Source: DAIOEK01 sp963708715
Lineage (GTDB): Bacteria > Chloroflexota > Anaerolineae > Anaerolineales > Anaerolineaceae
Assembly: GCA_963708715.1 (NCBI GenBank)
Contig: CAVPSU010000001.1
Span: 1,364,001 to 1,428,000 of the forward strand
DNA: 64,000 nucleotides
Reading direction: 5' to 3'
The notes beneath the pieces were generated by a model that made no database searches, had not been told where the DNA came from, and worked only from the letters and a program-made list of their open reading frames with translations. A program made the position numbers and the translations under genes. This document shows positions 43,124 through 51,282 of the stretch, in pieces. Each line of letters begins with the position of its first letter. Within the stretch, counting starts at the first letter, position 1.

Positions 43124-43741
43124 ATTCTTCTCCCTCTTCTGGAATCATTCAACTTTTTTGAATATGGTAGGGCCAACTCAATAGTAACTCTGTGAGACTC
43201 TTATTTAAGTCATTGTACAGGATTTTATTGATTATACAAGTACACCTTATTTATAAGTATAAGTATCAGGATTCGTAGTATTAGTAGAGTCTGTGCAAAT
43301 GTGGAAAACCAAAATCATGTCTAAAAAGTCCTTGAATGCAGACTAATTGTTCGATCTATGAACATATATGGGGGTATTCAATACTAGTGGATCAACAAAT
43401 ATATTGTGGATAATTATGGGACAAAAGTATATCAAATAGTATTACTGATTGATCTGTGGAAAATGATCCAGTTTTCCACCATAAATTCTTGCTCACTACA
43501 CAGATTTTTCCACAACACCAGGTAGTGTAACTGAAGGAAAGGACACTATTTTGTATATAAGAATCACAGGTTTAATCAATATTTACAATATATTGAGAAA
43601 ATTGGTAAGAAACTCCGGTTCTTTCGATGCAAACAGACTACGTATGATGCATTAAAAAAAGCGTTGAAATGATTTCCAACGCTTTTATCCATGTAAACCA
43701 GTTATACACAGGAAAGAATAAGTTATCCACCCATGTGGATA
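43124..43741. other. AT-rich non-coding gap with DnaA-box-like sites, candidate oriC
   Basis: No coding frame is visible in 618 bases. Sites matching TTATCCACA or close relatives lie at 43405-43413 (perfect, minus), 43702-43710 (TTATACACA), 43723-43731 (TTATCCACC), and TTTTCCACA-type sites at 43300-43308, 43455-43463 (both minus), 43472-43480 and 43506-43514. An especially AT-rich stretch lies at 43545-43605. The clustering fits a replication origin. dnaA is absent, and dnaN lies 37 kb away, so this remains a candidate. Confidence 0.5.
43656..43688 (-). terminator. Intrinsic terminator of the nucleotidyltransferase gene
   Basis: A hairpin at 43663-43684 (GCGTTGAAAT paired with ATTTCCAACGC, one bulge) is flanked by seven A on the left and four T on the right. 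On the minus strand it gives a seven-T tail, 54 bases after the stop at 43742. Confidence 0.75.
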
Positions 43742-44746
43742 TCAGGCGCCGTGTTCATCGGACCAGCGTTCCAATACATCATCAAGATGGTCCAGATAAG
43801 CATCAAGTGCATCCAAGCGGTCTGAAAAATCTTCTCTGCCCAGACGGAAAAGGGACATGGCATTAAGCCAGGCGTCATACTCCGGGGTAGTGGAAAGCAT
43901 AGTGCAGATCGCTTTATTCCAGGTCCGCAAGAACGGCATTGCAATGGCGTACTGACGGCCACTGGTCAAAAAACTCTGGAATGATTTGAGATAGTACTCT
44001 CTCCGAATCGGATGAAGATCTGGTGGGACGACCTCTTGTTTTCCAGCCAGCCGGAATGCATCCTCCCAGGAAGGCAACATTTTTTCCAATTCATCAACGC
44101 TGATCGACTCGCCGCCAGTCAAAGCCATAAACCCGGTATATGAACCAGGCTCATTGATGGCTTCAAATCGACTTTGTAAGTCCAGGCTGAATCTTCGTTT
44201 AGCCAGTGGAATTCCAGTGAGAACGGCAATAGAGTTTCCGGCATCGGAGAGTGCTTGCAAGTATAGCCTGATTCTATCCGCATGTGACTTTTTGGTTTCC
44301 TTCAATATCGACCAAATTTCCCGCGCTTGTTCGGTCAGGCATCTGGAACGACCATAGACATGATCCGGTCGGTAGAATTGTGAGCCTACACTTGCCTGGG
44401 TAAACTCAAACCAATGTCTGACATCATGCAGCAACATGGGATGGTTTTGAACGGAGCTGCCCAGCCATGGGTCTGCCCGAAGCTCTCGGGGTTGCAGATA
44501 ATAGGCTTGAGGCTGATGAACGATATCCAGATGGACATCATCGAAAACGCGGACGATCTCACGGATAACCTTTGGCTCTTCCGAATGAACGAGTATCAGA
44601 TCGATGTCCCCGGTTCCCCCAATCAGCGGGTCCTCTTCCAAAGTGGATCCAACCAGATAAGCCGCTACCATATCTTTCTCGGTGCGTTGCCTCGCCGCAA
44701 TCGTATCCCTGGCTGTTTTAATTAGGAGTTCCTTTGTGATCCGCAT
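43742..44746 (-). CDS. Nucleotidyltransferase-domain protein
   Basis: This 334-residue protein has an N-terminal polymerase-beta-like nucleotidyltransferase fold: VGSTLEEDPLIGGTGDIDLIL (GS plus DxD) and a third acidic residue in HLDIV. The rest is helical with no recognised domain. It could adenylylate or otherwise nucleotidylate an unknown substrate. No HEPN or toxin partner is adjacent. It is 32 bases upstream-oriented from the kinase gene at 44779, likely in one transcript with it. Confidence 0.8.
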   Translation of the reverse strand: MRITKELLIKTARDTIAARQRTEKDMVAAYLVGSTLEEDPLIGGTGDIDLILVHSEEPKVIREIVRVFDDVHLDIVHQPQAYYLQPRELRADPWLGSSVQNHPMLLHDVRHWFEFTQASVGSQFYRPDHVYGRSRCLTEQAREIWSILKETKKSHADRIRLYLQALSDAGNSIAVLTGIPLAKRRFSLDLQSRFEAINEPGSYTGFMALTGGESISVDELEKMLPSWEDAFRLAGKQEVVPPDLHPIRREYYLKSFQSFLTSGRQYAIAMPFLRTWNKAICTMLSTTPEYDAWLNAMSLFRLGREDFSDRLDALDAYLDHLDDVLERWSDEHGA

Positions 44747-44778
44747 GGTTAGCCTTTAACGTTGAATTTGAATTTATT

Positions 44779-45414
44779 TTACCCCAAAGGCAATTCTGGT
44801 TGGAAGGGCGCCATTTCCAATGCCTGTCGAATACGAAGATCGATGGTTTTTAAATCATCTGAATCACCTACAAAATCGAAATTCCCAGATTCAATTGTGA
44901 GAACTGCACTGGCACGATACTGGCGGGTGAAGAAATCGTCATAGGCAGAATTAAGCTGGTCGATATAAGCTCGTTCCATTTGTCGTTCGTAAGGACGATC
45001 ACGCATTGCGATCCGTTGCATCAGTGTATCTGTACTGGCTCGCAAATAGACCACCAGCGTAGGCGGAGGAATCTTTTCCCCCAGTGCTTCATGGACGCGA
45101 TAATACATTTCCAATTCGTCTCCGGCAAGATTGATCCGTGCGAAAAGGGAGTCTTTATCAAATGTATAGTCAGATATCAGATCAAAACCATCTGCAAACG
45201 CCTGTGGGATGGTCGAACGCTGCTGTCGATACCGGCTCAGGAGGAAGAACATTTGGGTTTGAAAGGCATACCTGGCTCGATCAGCATAGAAATCAGAAAG
45301 AAATGGATTCTCCTCGAAAACCTCGAGTAGAATATTGGATGAATACAATGGTTGGAGCAATCTTGCCAGTGATGTTTTACCCACCCCAATGACACCCTCA
45401 ATTGCAATATACAT
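44779..45414 (-). CDS. Deoxynucleoside kinase, second copy
   Basis: This 211-residue member of the dCK/dGK family begins MYIAIEGVIGVGKTSLARLL (P-loop). The usual DRS motif is replaced by SDYTFDKDSLFARINL, and the lid region is RDRPYERQME-like. With the copy at 42185 it forms a pair, as in Bacillus dgk and dck, where one acts on purine and the other on pyrimidine deoxynucleosides. Which is which cannot be told. Confidence 0.9.
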   Translation of the reverse strand: MYIAIEGVIGVGKTSLARLLQPLYSSNILLEVFEENPFLSDFYADRARYAFQTQMFFLLSRYRQQRSTIPQAFADGFDLISDYTFDKDSLFARINLAGDELEMYYRVHEALGEKIPPPTLVVYLRASTDTLMQRIAMRDRPYERQMERAYIDQLNSAYDDFFTRQYRASAVLTIESGNFDFVGDSDDLKTIDLRIRQALEMAPFQPELPLG

Positions 45415-45509
45415 GAATACTCTCCTAACAAAATTTCTATTGCAGACCGGGCGTTGATGAGTCCCGATTAGGAATGTTCACCTTGTCACCTACTTACAGC
45501 CGGTTCAAA

Positions 45510-47288
45510 TCACTTAACCGGGATTTTTTCGAGCTGGCTGACAAGATCGCCAATCACATCAAAGCCACCCTGCCAGAATGACCGCAGTCGAAAATCAATG
45601 CCGGCATCCGCCAAGACCTTAGCTGGGGCTTCAGAGCCACCGGTTGAAAGCAGTTTCAGATATTTTGGTTTGAAGTTTTCCCCCTCAGATTTGAATTGTT
45701 TATATAGAGCTAATACCAATAATTGACCAAACGAATAGGCATATACATAGAACGGGGTGTGGAAGAAATGTGGAATGGACACCCATTCCCACCTGAATTC
45801 TTCACCGATGTCTACTGCGTCACCAAATTGATCTTGCAAATTAGTCATATAGGCATCTGCCAACTCATCCACCGAGGCATTATTGGCAATCAACTCATGG
45901 GCTTTTTTCTCAAACAGGGCAAAAAATGCCTGCCGCATGATGGTTGCGTATGAATCGTCCACCTGTCGGAAGAGCAGATCGCGCCGGACCGACTCATCTT
46001 TCTCTTCTTTCAACAACTTATCCACAAGCATCATCTCACCAAACGTGGATGCGGTTTCGGCCAACGGCAGACAGGCGTGTTGTGTGAATAATGTATGGTG
46101 TTCAGCCAGCATGGAATGGATGGCATGCCCCAATTCATGAGCCATGGTTGCCACATCATCCGCTCTGCCCTGGTAATTCAACAAAACCCACGGGGTTAGG
46201 TCTGGTCCAATAGTGGAACAGAACGCGCCTGAACGTTTTCCTTTCCGGACTTCGCTATCGAGATGGTTTTCATCCGTCACCCGCCGGGCAAGTTGTTCAA
46301 ATATGGGATCAAACTCACGAAAAGAGTCGAAAACCATGTCTGCCGCGGTATTGAATGGGTACGACTTTTCTGATTTAGCAACCGGAGCGTAGACATCATA
46401 CCGGCTGAGACGATCCATTTTTAGCCAGCGAGCTTTCAGACGAAAATATCGCTGGAAAACCGTTGCGTTTTTATGAGCAACATCCAATAAAGTTGCCACG
46501 ACATCGTCCGGAATGTCGTTTCCGAGGTTGCGGGCTGAAATGGGCTCGTTGAATTTACGAAGCTGTACTTGCTCATTGCGCCAATCGCGTACTACTGTTT
46601 GGTACATTTGCCCGAGAATCGGACCATCCTGCCCGTATACCCGGTACAACTCCTGATATGCTGCTTTCCGCATTGCAGGGTCGTGCTGGCGGACATAAAC
46701 CATCAATTCGCCGCGGGTCATTTCCTTTTCCTCGCCAGCGATGGAGACCTTGAATGTGTAACGGTTGGTAATGGCGTCATATAGGGTGATCAGCGCACTA
46801 AAACCGGTCACATTTTTTATATTGACGATCTTCTCTTCAGACTCACTAAGCGTATGGGGTTTAAAATGACGCATCTCCTCCAACCAGTATTGGTAGTCGC
46901 CGGAACTCTTCATCAATCTGTCGGCGTTGGTGTCGTCCAGGTTCTTCCACCACAACGAGAAGAATAATTCCCGGTTGCCGTATTCGGCCATCACCTGGTC
47001 TATTTTCGCGACCATGGTCATGGCTTGCTGATCCTGGGTATCTTCGGCAAACCATAATCCGGCATATCCAGCCAAACGGTTTTCCAGTCTTGAGATCGCC
47101 TCTTCGAGTTTGATAATTTCCATGAATCTTTCTGCGGATATAGATGGAGAGAGGTCAGGTCGATGGGTTTCCAGCTCTTTTACCAGTTCTTCAAGCTGAC
47201 CGTAAGCCGAATCGATTTCTGGTCCGGTGGGAGTTGGATACAAATCGGATAGACTCCAGGGAGATTGAGTATATTTTTCTGAAGGCAT
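45510..47288 (-). CDS. pepF: Oligoendopeptidase F family (M3) peptidase
   Basis: This 592-residue cytoplasmic zinc peptidase has the metal-binding HELGHAIHS motif with the second-sphere Glu in ETASTFGEMM, as in M3B oligoendopeptidases. It degrades peptides of about 7-17 residues. The ATG at 47288 is five bases after AGGTG; a GTG three codons upstream overlaps the methylase gene. The methylase stop is only a few bases away, so the two are probably cotranscribed. Confidence 0.94.
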   Translation of the reverse strand: MPSEKYTQSPWSLSDLYPTPTGPEIDSAYGQLEELVKELETHRPDLSPSISAERFMEIIKLEEAISRLENRLAGYAGLWFAEDTQDQQAMTMVAKIDQVMAEYGNRELFFSLWWKNLDDTNADRLMKSSGDYQYWLEEMRHFKPHTLSESEEKIVNIKNVTGFSALITLYDAITNRYTFKVSIAGEEKEMTRGELMVYVRQHDPAMRKAAYQELYRVYGQDGPILGQMYQTVVRDWRNEQVQLRKFNEPISARNLGNDIPDDVVATLLDVAHKNATVFQRYFRLKARWLKMDRLSRYDVYAPVAKSEKSYPFNTAADMVFDSFREFDPIFEQLARRVTDENHLDSEVRKGKRSGAFCSTIGPDLTPWVLLNYQGRADDVATMAHELGHAIHSMLAEHHTLFTQHACLPLAETASTFGEMMLVDKLLKEEKDESVRRDLLFRQVDDSYATIMRQAFFALFEKKAHELIANNASVDELADAYMTNLQDQFGDAVDIGEEFRWEWVSIPHFFHTPFYVYAYSFGQLLVLALYKQFKSEGENFKPKYLKLLSTGGSEAPAKVLADAGIDFRLRSFWQGGFDVIGDLVSQLEKIPVK

Positions 47289-47293
47289 GGGTA

Positions 47294-48430
47294 TCACCTA
47301 TAGGTTTGAGATGTTGACCGAAGCGATTTTCGCAATTCATCGATCGATATTCGTTGGTTTGTTTCTACATCCAGATAGTACCAGGAATCCCATCCATTGA
47401 CCGGACCCTGGCGAATCTTTTTGGCAATTTGGTGAATGGAACCAATCTCACCCCGATATTGAAGTGAGCCATCCGCTAATATCCTGGCGGTCACTTCTCC
47501 CGATGTCCCAAAATAGAGGTTTTGACCTGGACAAACGAGTCCATTCTCCAAAAGACTTCCAAATGGGATTCGAGCTTCCTTGCGTGGTTCAAGCGAAGCA
47601 TACAGCGGCGGGTTGAATTCCACCTGAAGAACCTCATCAATTCTCTCCCTGGCTGCTTTCGCATACACAGGATCACGTTCGATTCCCACAAAATGGCGGT
47701 GCAACCGCTTTGCCACCGCCCCGGTGGTACCGGTCCCAAAGAAGGGATCTAACACCACATCGCCGACCTGGGAGCTTGCCAGCAATACCCGATAAAGAAG
47801 CCCTTCCGGTTTCTGGGTTGGATGCAGTTTTTTTCCATCCTTCTTCAATCGCTCTCCACCTGAGCAAATCGCCAGTGACCAGTCGCTGCGCATCTGCAGG
47901 TCTTCGTTCAACGCTTTCATGGCGTGATGATTGAAGGTGTAAGGAGAGCCTTTTTCTTTTTGCACCCACAGCATTGTTTCATGGGCATTGGTGAACCTCA
48001 CACCACGGAAATTGGGCATTGGATTGGTTTTGGTCCAGACGATATCGTTCAGGATCCAAAAACCTAAGTTCTGTACTATGGCACCAACCCGATAGATATT
48101 GTGGTAAGAACCGATCACCCAGAGAGTGCCGGTCGGTTTTAATACTCTTCGGGCGGCTGTCAACCAGGCGATTGTGAAACGGTCGTACGCTTCAAAGCTC
48201 TCGAACTGGTCCCAGTCATCGTCCACCGCATCCACACGGGTAAGGTTTGGACGCCATAGTTCCTGCGCCAACTGTAAGTTGTAGGGTGGATCCGCAAATA
48301 TCAGGTCCACCGATTCTGGCGGAAGTTTGTACATCTCCTCGATGCAATCTCCCAGAATGATCTGGTCGATCGGTAGTCCGGGAGGAGTTGTTAATGGTAG
48401 AGAAGGTTGGTAAGCTTCGGTCTCTGTCAT
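47294..48430 (-). CDS. CcrM-like adenine DNA methyltransferase
   Basis: This 378-residue beta-class N6-adenine methyltransferase has motif IV (FADPPYNLQL) first and motif I (DPFFGTGTTGAVAKRL) later. The C-terminal 110 residues match the CcrM extension (ARIPFGSLLENGLVCPGQ, then IGSIHQIAKKI, QGPVNGWDSWYYL), which in CcrM and HinfI-type enzymes accompanies GANTC recognition. No restriction endonuclease gene is next to it, so it is an orphan methylase, perhaps regulatory. The downstream neighbour is pepF. Confidence 0.9.
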   Translation of the reverse strand: MTETEAYQPSLPLTTPPGLPIDQIILGDCIEEMYKLPPESVDLIFADPPYNLQLAQELWRPNLTRVDAVDDDWDQFESFEAYDRFTIAWLTAARRVLKPTGTLWVIGSYHNIYRVGAIVQNLGFWILNDIVWTKTNPMPNFRGVRFTNAHETMLWVQKEKGSPYTFNHHAMKALNEDLQMRSDWSLAICSGGERLKKDGKKLHPTQKPEGLLYRVLLASSQVGDVVLDPFFGTGTTGAVAKRLHRHFVGIERDPVYAKAARERIDEVLQVEFNPPLYASLEPRKEARIPFGSLLENGLVCPGQNLYFGTSGEVTARILADGSLQYRGEIGSIHQIAKKIRQGPVNGWDSWYYLDVETNQRISIDELRKSLRSTSQTYR

Positions 48431-48531
48431 GTATCCCTATTGTAACCTCAGGTGACTCTGCAGACAAAGGAAAAATAAGGTGACCATTATTTGGATTACA
48501 AGCTCTATCAGACCAGGGTCTTTTCATTCTA

Positions 48532-48560
48532 TTGCGTCAAAGAAGGGGGTATGATATAAA
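48532..48560 (+). promoter_or_regulatory. metG promoter
   Basis: TTGCGT (48532-48537), a 17-base spacer and TATAAA (48555-48560). Transcription near 48567 gives a leader of about 145 bases. Confidence 0.5.
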
Positions 48561-48601
48561 AGATTGATGGATTCAAAATGTATGTTGATGTGCAGTCACA
48601 T

Positions 48602-48682
48602 CGGAAGGTTTACTGCCAGGTAAACCTCCGGGTGGGTGCGCTTACCTGCCGAACACTTCCAACGCTGGCGAAAGCCAGCGTT
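48602..48682 (+). promoter_or_regulatory. Structured metG leader
   Basis: Two strong hairpins precede metG: AGGTTTAC paired with GTAAACCT (48606-48627), and AACGCTGGC paired with GCCAGCGTT around a GAAA tetraloop (48661-48682). GGAAG at 48603 can also pair with CTTCC at 48656, closing a multi-helix domain. The leader also holds an open frame (48578-48715) whose stop overlaps the metG ATG. No known riboswitch consensus was recognised and no T-run follows. Confidence 0.45.
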
Positions 48683-48711
48683 TGCTATCCAGGTGAAACG
48701 AGGAGAATGGA

Positions 48712-50505
48712 ATGAAAAAACATATACTGGTATCCGTGGCATGGCCTTACGCGAACGCTGAAATTCATGTGGGGAATCTGACCGGTGCCTACCTTCCTGC
48801 GGATATTTTTGCGCGCTATCATCGGTTGCGGGGAGACAATGTGTTGATGGTATCCGGATCGGATTCACACGGAACTCCCATCACCATCCGGGCGGACAAG
48901 GAAGGAACCACCCCTTACGAGGCGTATCAGCGTTTTCATACCGGTTTCATTGACCTATTTCAGCAACTGGGTCTGACATATGACTTGTTTACAAGCACAC
49001 ATACGACTAATCACTTTGATATATCCCAAAAAATATTCCTGGCTTTGAAGGAAAATGGATATTTATATACAGACAAACAAATGCAATGGTTCTCCACTGC
49101 CCAGGGAAGGTTTCTACCAGACCGCTATGTGGAGGGAACTTGCTATATTTGCGGATATAACTATGCCAGATCCGACCAGTGTGATAAATGCGGTAATATG
49201 CTCGAAGCAGATAAACTGATCGAACCCCGCTCCAAAGTGGATGGCTCGACACCCGAATTGCGCGAAACCGAACATTATTATCTCGATCTCGGCAAGCTTC
49301 AACCAGAGGTGGTGGAATTCTTAAAATCGCGCCAGGATTACTGGAGACCCAACGTCCTTCGCCAATCCCTCGGACAGATCGACGCCGATGCTTTACGGGG
49401 GCGCGCCATTACCCGTGACCTGGATTGGGGAATTCCCGTTCCACTGGAAGGTTGGACTGGTAAATGCCTGTATGTTTGGTTCGAGGCGGTGATTGGATAC
49501 CTTTCCGCGAGCGTTGAGTGGACAAAACTTACCAATGCGGAAGTAAGCTGGAAGAACTGGTGGTTTGACCCGGCTGCTGAAACCTATTACTTCATCGGCA
49601 AAGATAATATTCCCTTCCATGCTGTCATCTGGCCGGCAGAATTAACTGGTGTAGGAACAGCCTTTGCTCGTTTAATGGGTGAAAAACCGGCAACTCTCAA
49701 CCTGCCCTATGATGTACCGGCTAATGAATTTATGAATTTGGAAGGGCAGAAGATCTCAGGCAGCCGCGATTGGGCAGTGTGGGCGCTGGATTTTTTGACC
49801 CGCTACGATCCAGACCCGCTCCGGTACTATTTGACGGTTAACATGCCCGAAACCAAAGACACCGATTGGGATTGGGAAGATTTCTTCCACCGCAACAACG
49901 ATGAATTGGTTGCGACCTGGGGCAACCTCGTCAACCGGGTATTGTCCTTTACCTACAAACACTGGGAAGGTGTATTGCCGGACCCGGGCGAGCTTCGAGA
50001 AGGCGATAAAGCATTATTGGTAGAGGTTGAAAAAGGATTTACGACGGTTGCCGAGATGATGGACGGCGTAAAGCTGCGTGCGGCTCTTTCGGAAGCGATC
50101 CGCCTGGCATCAGAAGTTAATAAATACCTTGATACATCTGCCCCATGGTTTGAAATCAAGACCGATAAGGAACAGGCGGCTAAATCGGTGTATACCGCCA
50201 TTCGCGCGATCGATTCAATCAAGGTGATGCTGGCGCCATTTATTCCGTTTACCTGTGAAAAGCTGAACATGTTCCTGGGTTATTCCACGCCACTTTTTGG
50301 AAATCAGATCGTTGAAACGATCACAGACGAATTGGGTGAACATAAGATCTTGCGTTACAATCCGGAAGGCGCTGGTGGAGATTGGTCTGCCAGCCAACTT
50401 AAGTCAGGGCAATTGCTGCGGCAACCGCAACCATTGTTCAAAAAACTCGAGCCGGTAATTGTGGAAGAAGAACGCGCTCGTCTCGGACAAAAGCTTTCAT
50501 CCTAA
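48712..50505 (+). CDS. metG: Methionyl-tRNA synthetase
   Basis: This 597-residue class I synthetase has a HIGH-type motif (NAEIHVGNLTGAYLP), a zinc knuckle (CYICGYNYARSDQCDKCGNM) and a KMSKS-equivalent loop reading LEGQKISGSRDWAVWA, in which the second Lys is Gly. The anticodon-binding helical domain follows (about 440-560). The C-terminal tRNA-binding OB domain found in some MetG proteins is absent. GAGGAG precedes the ATG. The altered loop resembles the KFSTS-type subclass, so activity is expected. Confidence 0.96.
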   Translation: MKKHILVSVAWPYANAEIHVGNLTGAYLPADIFARYHRLRGDNVLMVSGSDSHGTPITIRADKEGTTPYEAYQRFHTGFIDLFQQLGLTYDLFTSTHTTNHFDISQKIFLALKENGYLYTDKQMQWFSTAQGRFLPDRYVEGTCYICGYNYARSDQCDKCGNMLEADKLIEPRSKVDGSTPELRETEHYYLDLGKLQPEVVEFLKSRQDYWRPNVLRQSLGQIDADALRGRAITRDLDWGIPVPLEGWTGKCLYVWFEAVIGYLSASVEWTKLTNAEVSWKNWWFDPAAETYYFIGKDNIPFHAVIWPAELTGVGTAFARLMGEKPATLNLPYDVPANEFMNLEGQKISGSRDWAVWALDFLTRYDPDPLRYYLTVNMPETKDTDWDWEDFFHRNNDELVATWGNLVNRVLSFTYKHWEGVLPDPGELREGDKALLVEVEKGFTTVAEMMDGVKLRAALSEAIRLASEVNKYLDTSAPWFEIKTDKEQAAKSVYTAIRAIDSIKVMLAPFIPFTCEKLNMFLGYSTPLFGNQIVETITDELGEHKILRYNPEGAGGDWSASQLKSGQLLRQPQPLFKKLEPVIVEEERARLGQKLSS

Positions 50506-50523
50506 GCGTCGTTGAGCGAGAAT

Positions 50524-51282
50524 TTATATTGAATCGACGAACTGGTTGATCGCCACCGCCAGTTCGTCTGGTTTTTCAAGAGGGATCAAATGTCCTGCCC
50601 CGGGGATGCATTCCAACCTGGCTCCGGGAATAACCTTTGCCATTTTTCTGGAGGCGCGAGGGGGGAAGAATCGATCCATATCACCGGAACAGATCAGGGT
50701 AGGTGTGAGGATATTCTGAATTTGACGGGATAGATCAGAGGAATGACAGGCAAGCAGATCTCCATACAAAACACCGCGCCGGGTCTGTTCGACGGCCTGC
50801 CGTGTGGCATCCACCCACTTGCGATCGGTAGATGAGCCAACCAGCCGCTCCACCAGCCAATCCATGGATTGTTTGTATGTGATCGGATTCAGCAGATCCT
50901 GAATGATTTCCTGCGGTATCGGACATTCTGTCGAACTCGATACCACCACCAATCCAGCAACCCGATCCGGTGAGAGCAGAGCAGTTTGAAGGGCTATCAT
51001 ACCCCCCAGTGAGTGTCCGACAAGAATTGTTTTGTAAACTCCGACCGCCTGAATAAAATCAAGGATTACCTGGGCATACGAGATCAGGCTCTGACAACCT
51101 TCCCCCTCCGATTTTCCATGACCGGGAAGATCGAGAGCAAATACCGTTCTCTCAGGCATACGCCTTAGACGGGTATGCCACCCCAGGCTGCTGCCTCCGG
51201 CACCGTGGATGAACAGAAAAGGGGGATTACTTGCTTTCCCGAGAGGAGAATAATTATAGTAACATCCGGCAGCATGTGGCAT
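50524..51282 (-). CDS. Alpha/beta hydrolase
   Basis: This 252-residue alpha/beta hydrolase has the oxyanion motif FIHGAGGSSLGW, nucleophile elbow LVGHSLGGMIAL, an acid in CSGDMDRFFPP and His in GAGHLIPLEKP. It is soluble and has no signal peptide. Carboxylesterases, lactonases and C-C hydrolases share this outline, so the substrate is unknown. Its ATG directly abuts the murJ stop codon, implying cotranscription. Confidence 0.9.
   Translation of the reverse strand: MPHAAGCYYNYSPLGKASNPPFLFIHGAGGSSLGWHTRLRRMPERTVFALDLPGHGKSEGEGCQSLISYAQVILDFIQAVGVYKTILVGHSLGGMIALQTALLSPDRVAGLVVVSSSTECPIPQEIIQDLLNPITYKQSMDWLVERLVGSSTDRKWVDATRQAVEQTRRGVLYGDLLACHSSDLSRQIQNILTPTLICSGDMDRFFPPRASRKMAKVIPGARLECIPGAGHLIPLEKPDELAVAINQFVDSI

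Noticed and set aside
43742..44746. Toxin-antitoxin (HEPN-MNT) pair
   Set aside because: The nucleotidyltransferase is longer than MNT antitoxins and has no HEPN-type neighbour; the adjacent gene is a deoxynucleoside kinase.
48601..48711. T-box or cobalamin riboswitch in the metG leader
   Set aside because: GGGTGGGTGCG and ACCTGCC segments resemble parts of these elements, but the rest of each consensus and the expected spacing are missing.
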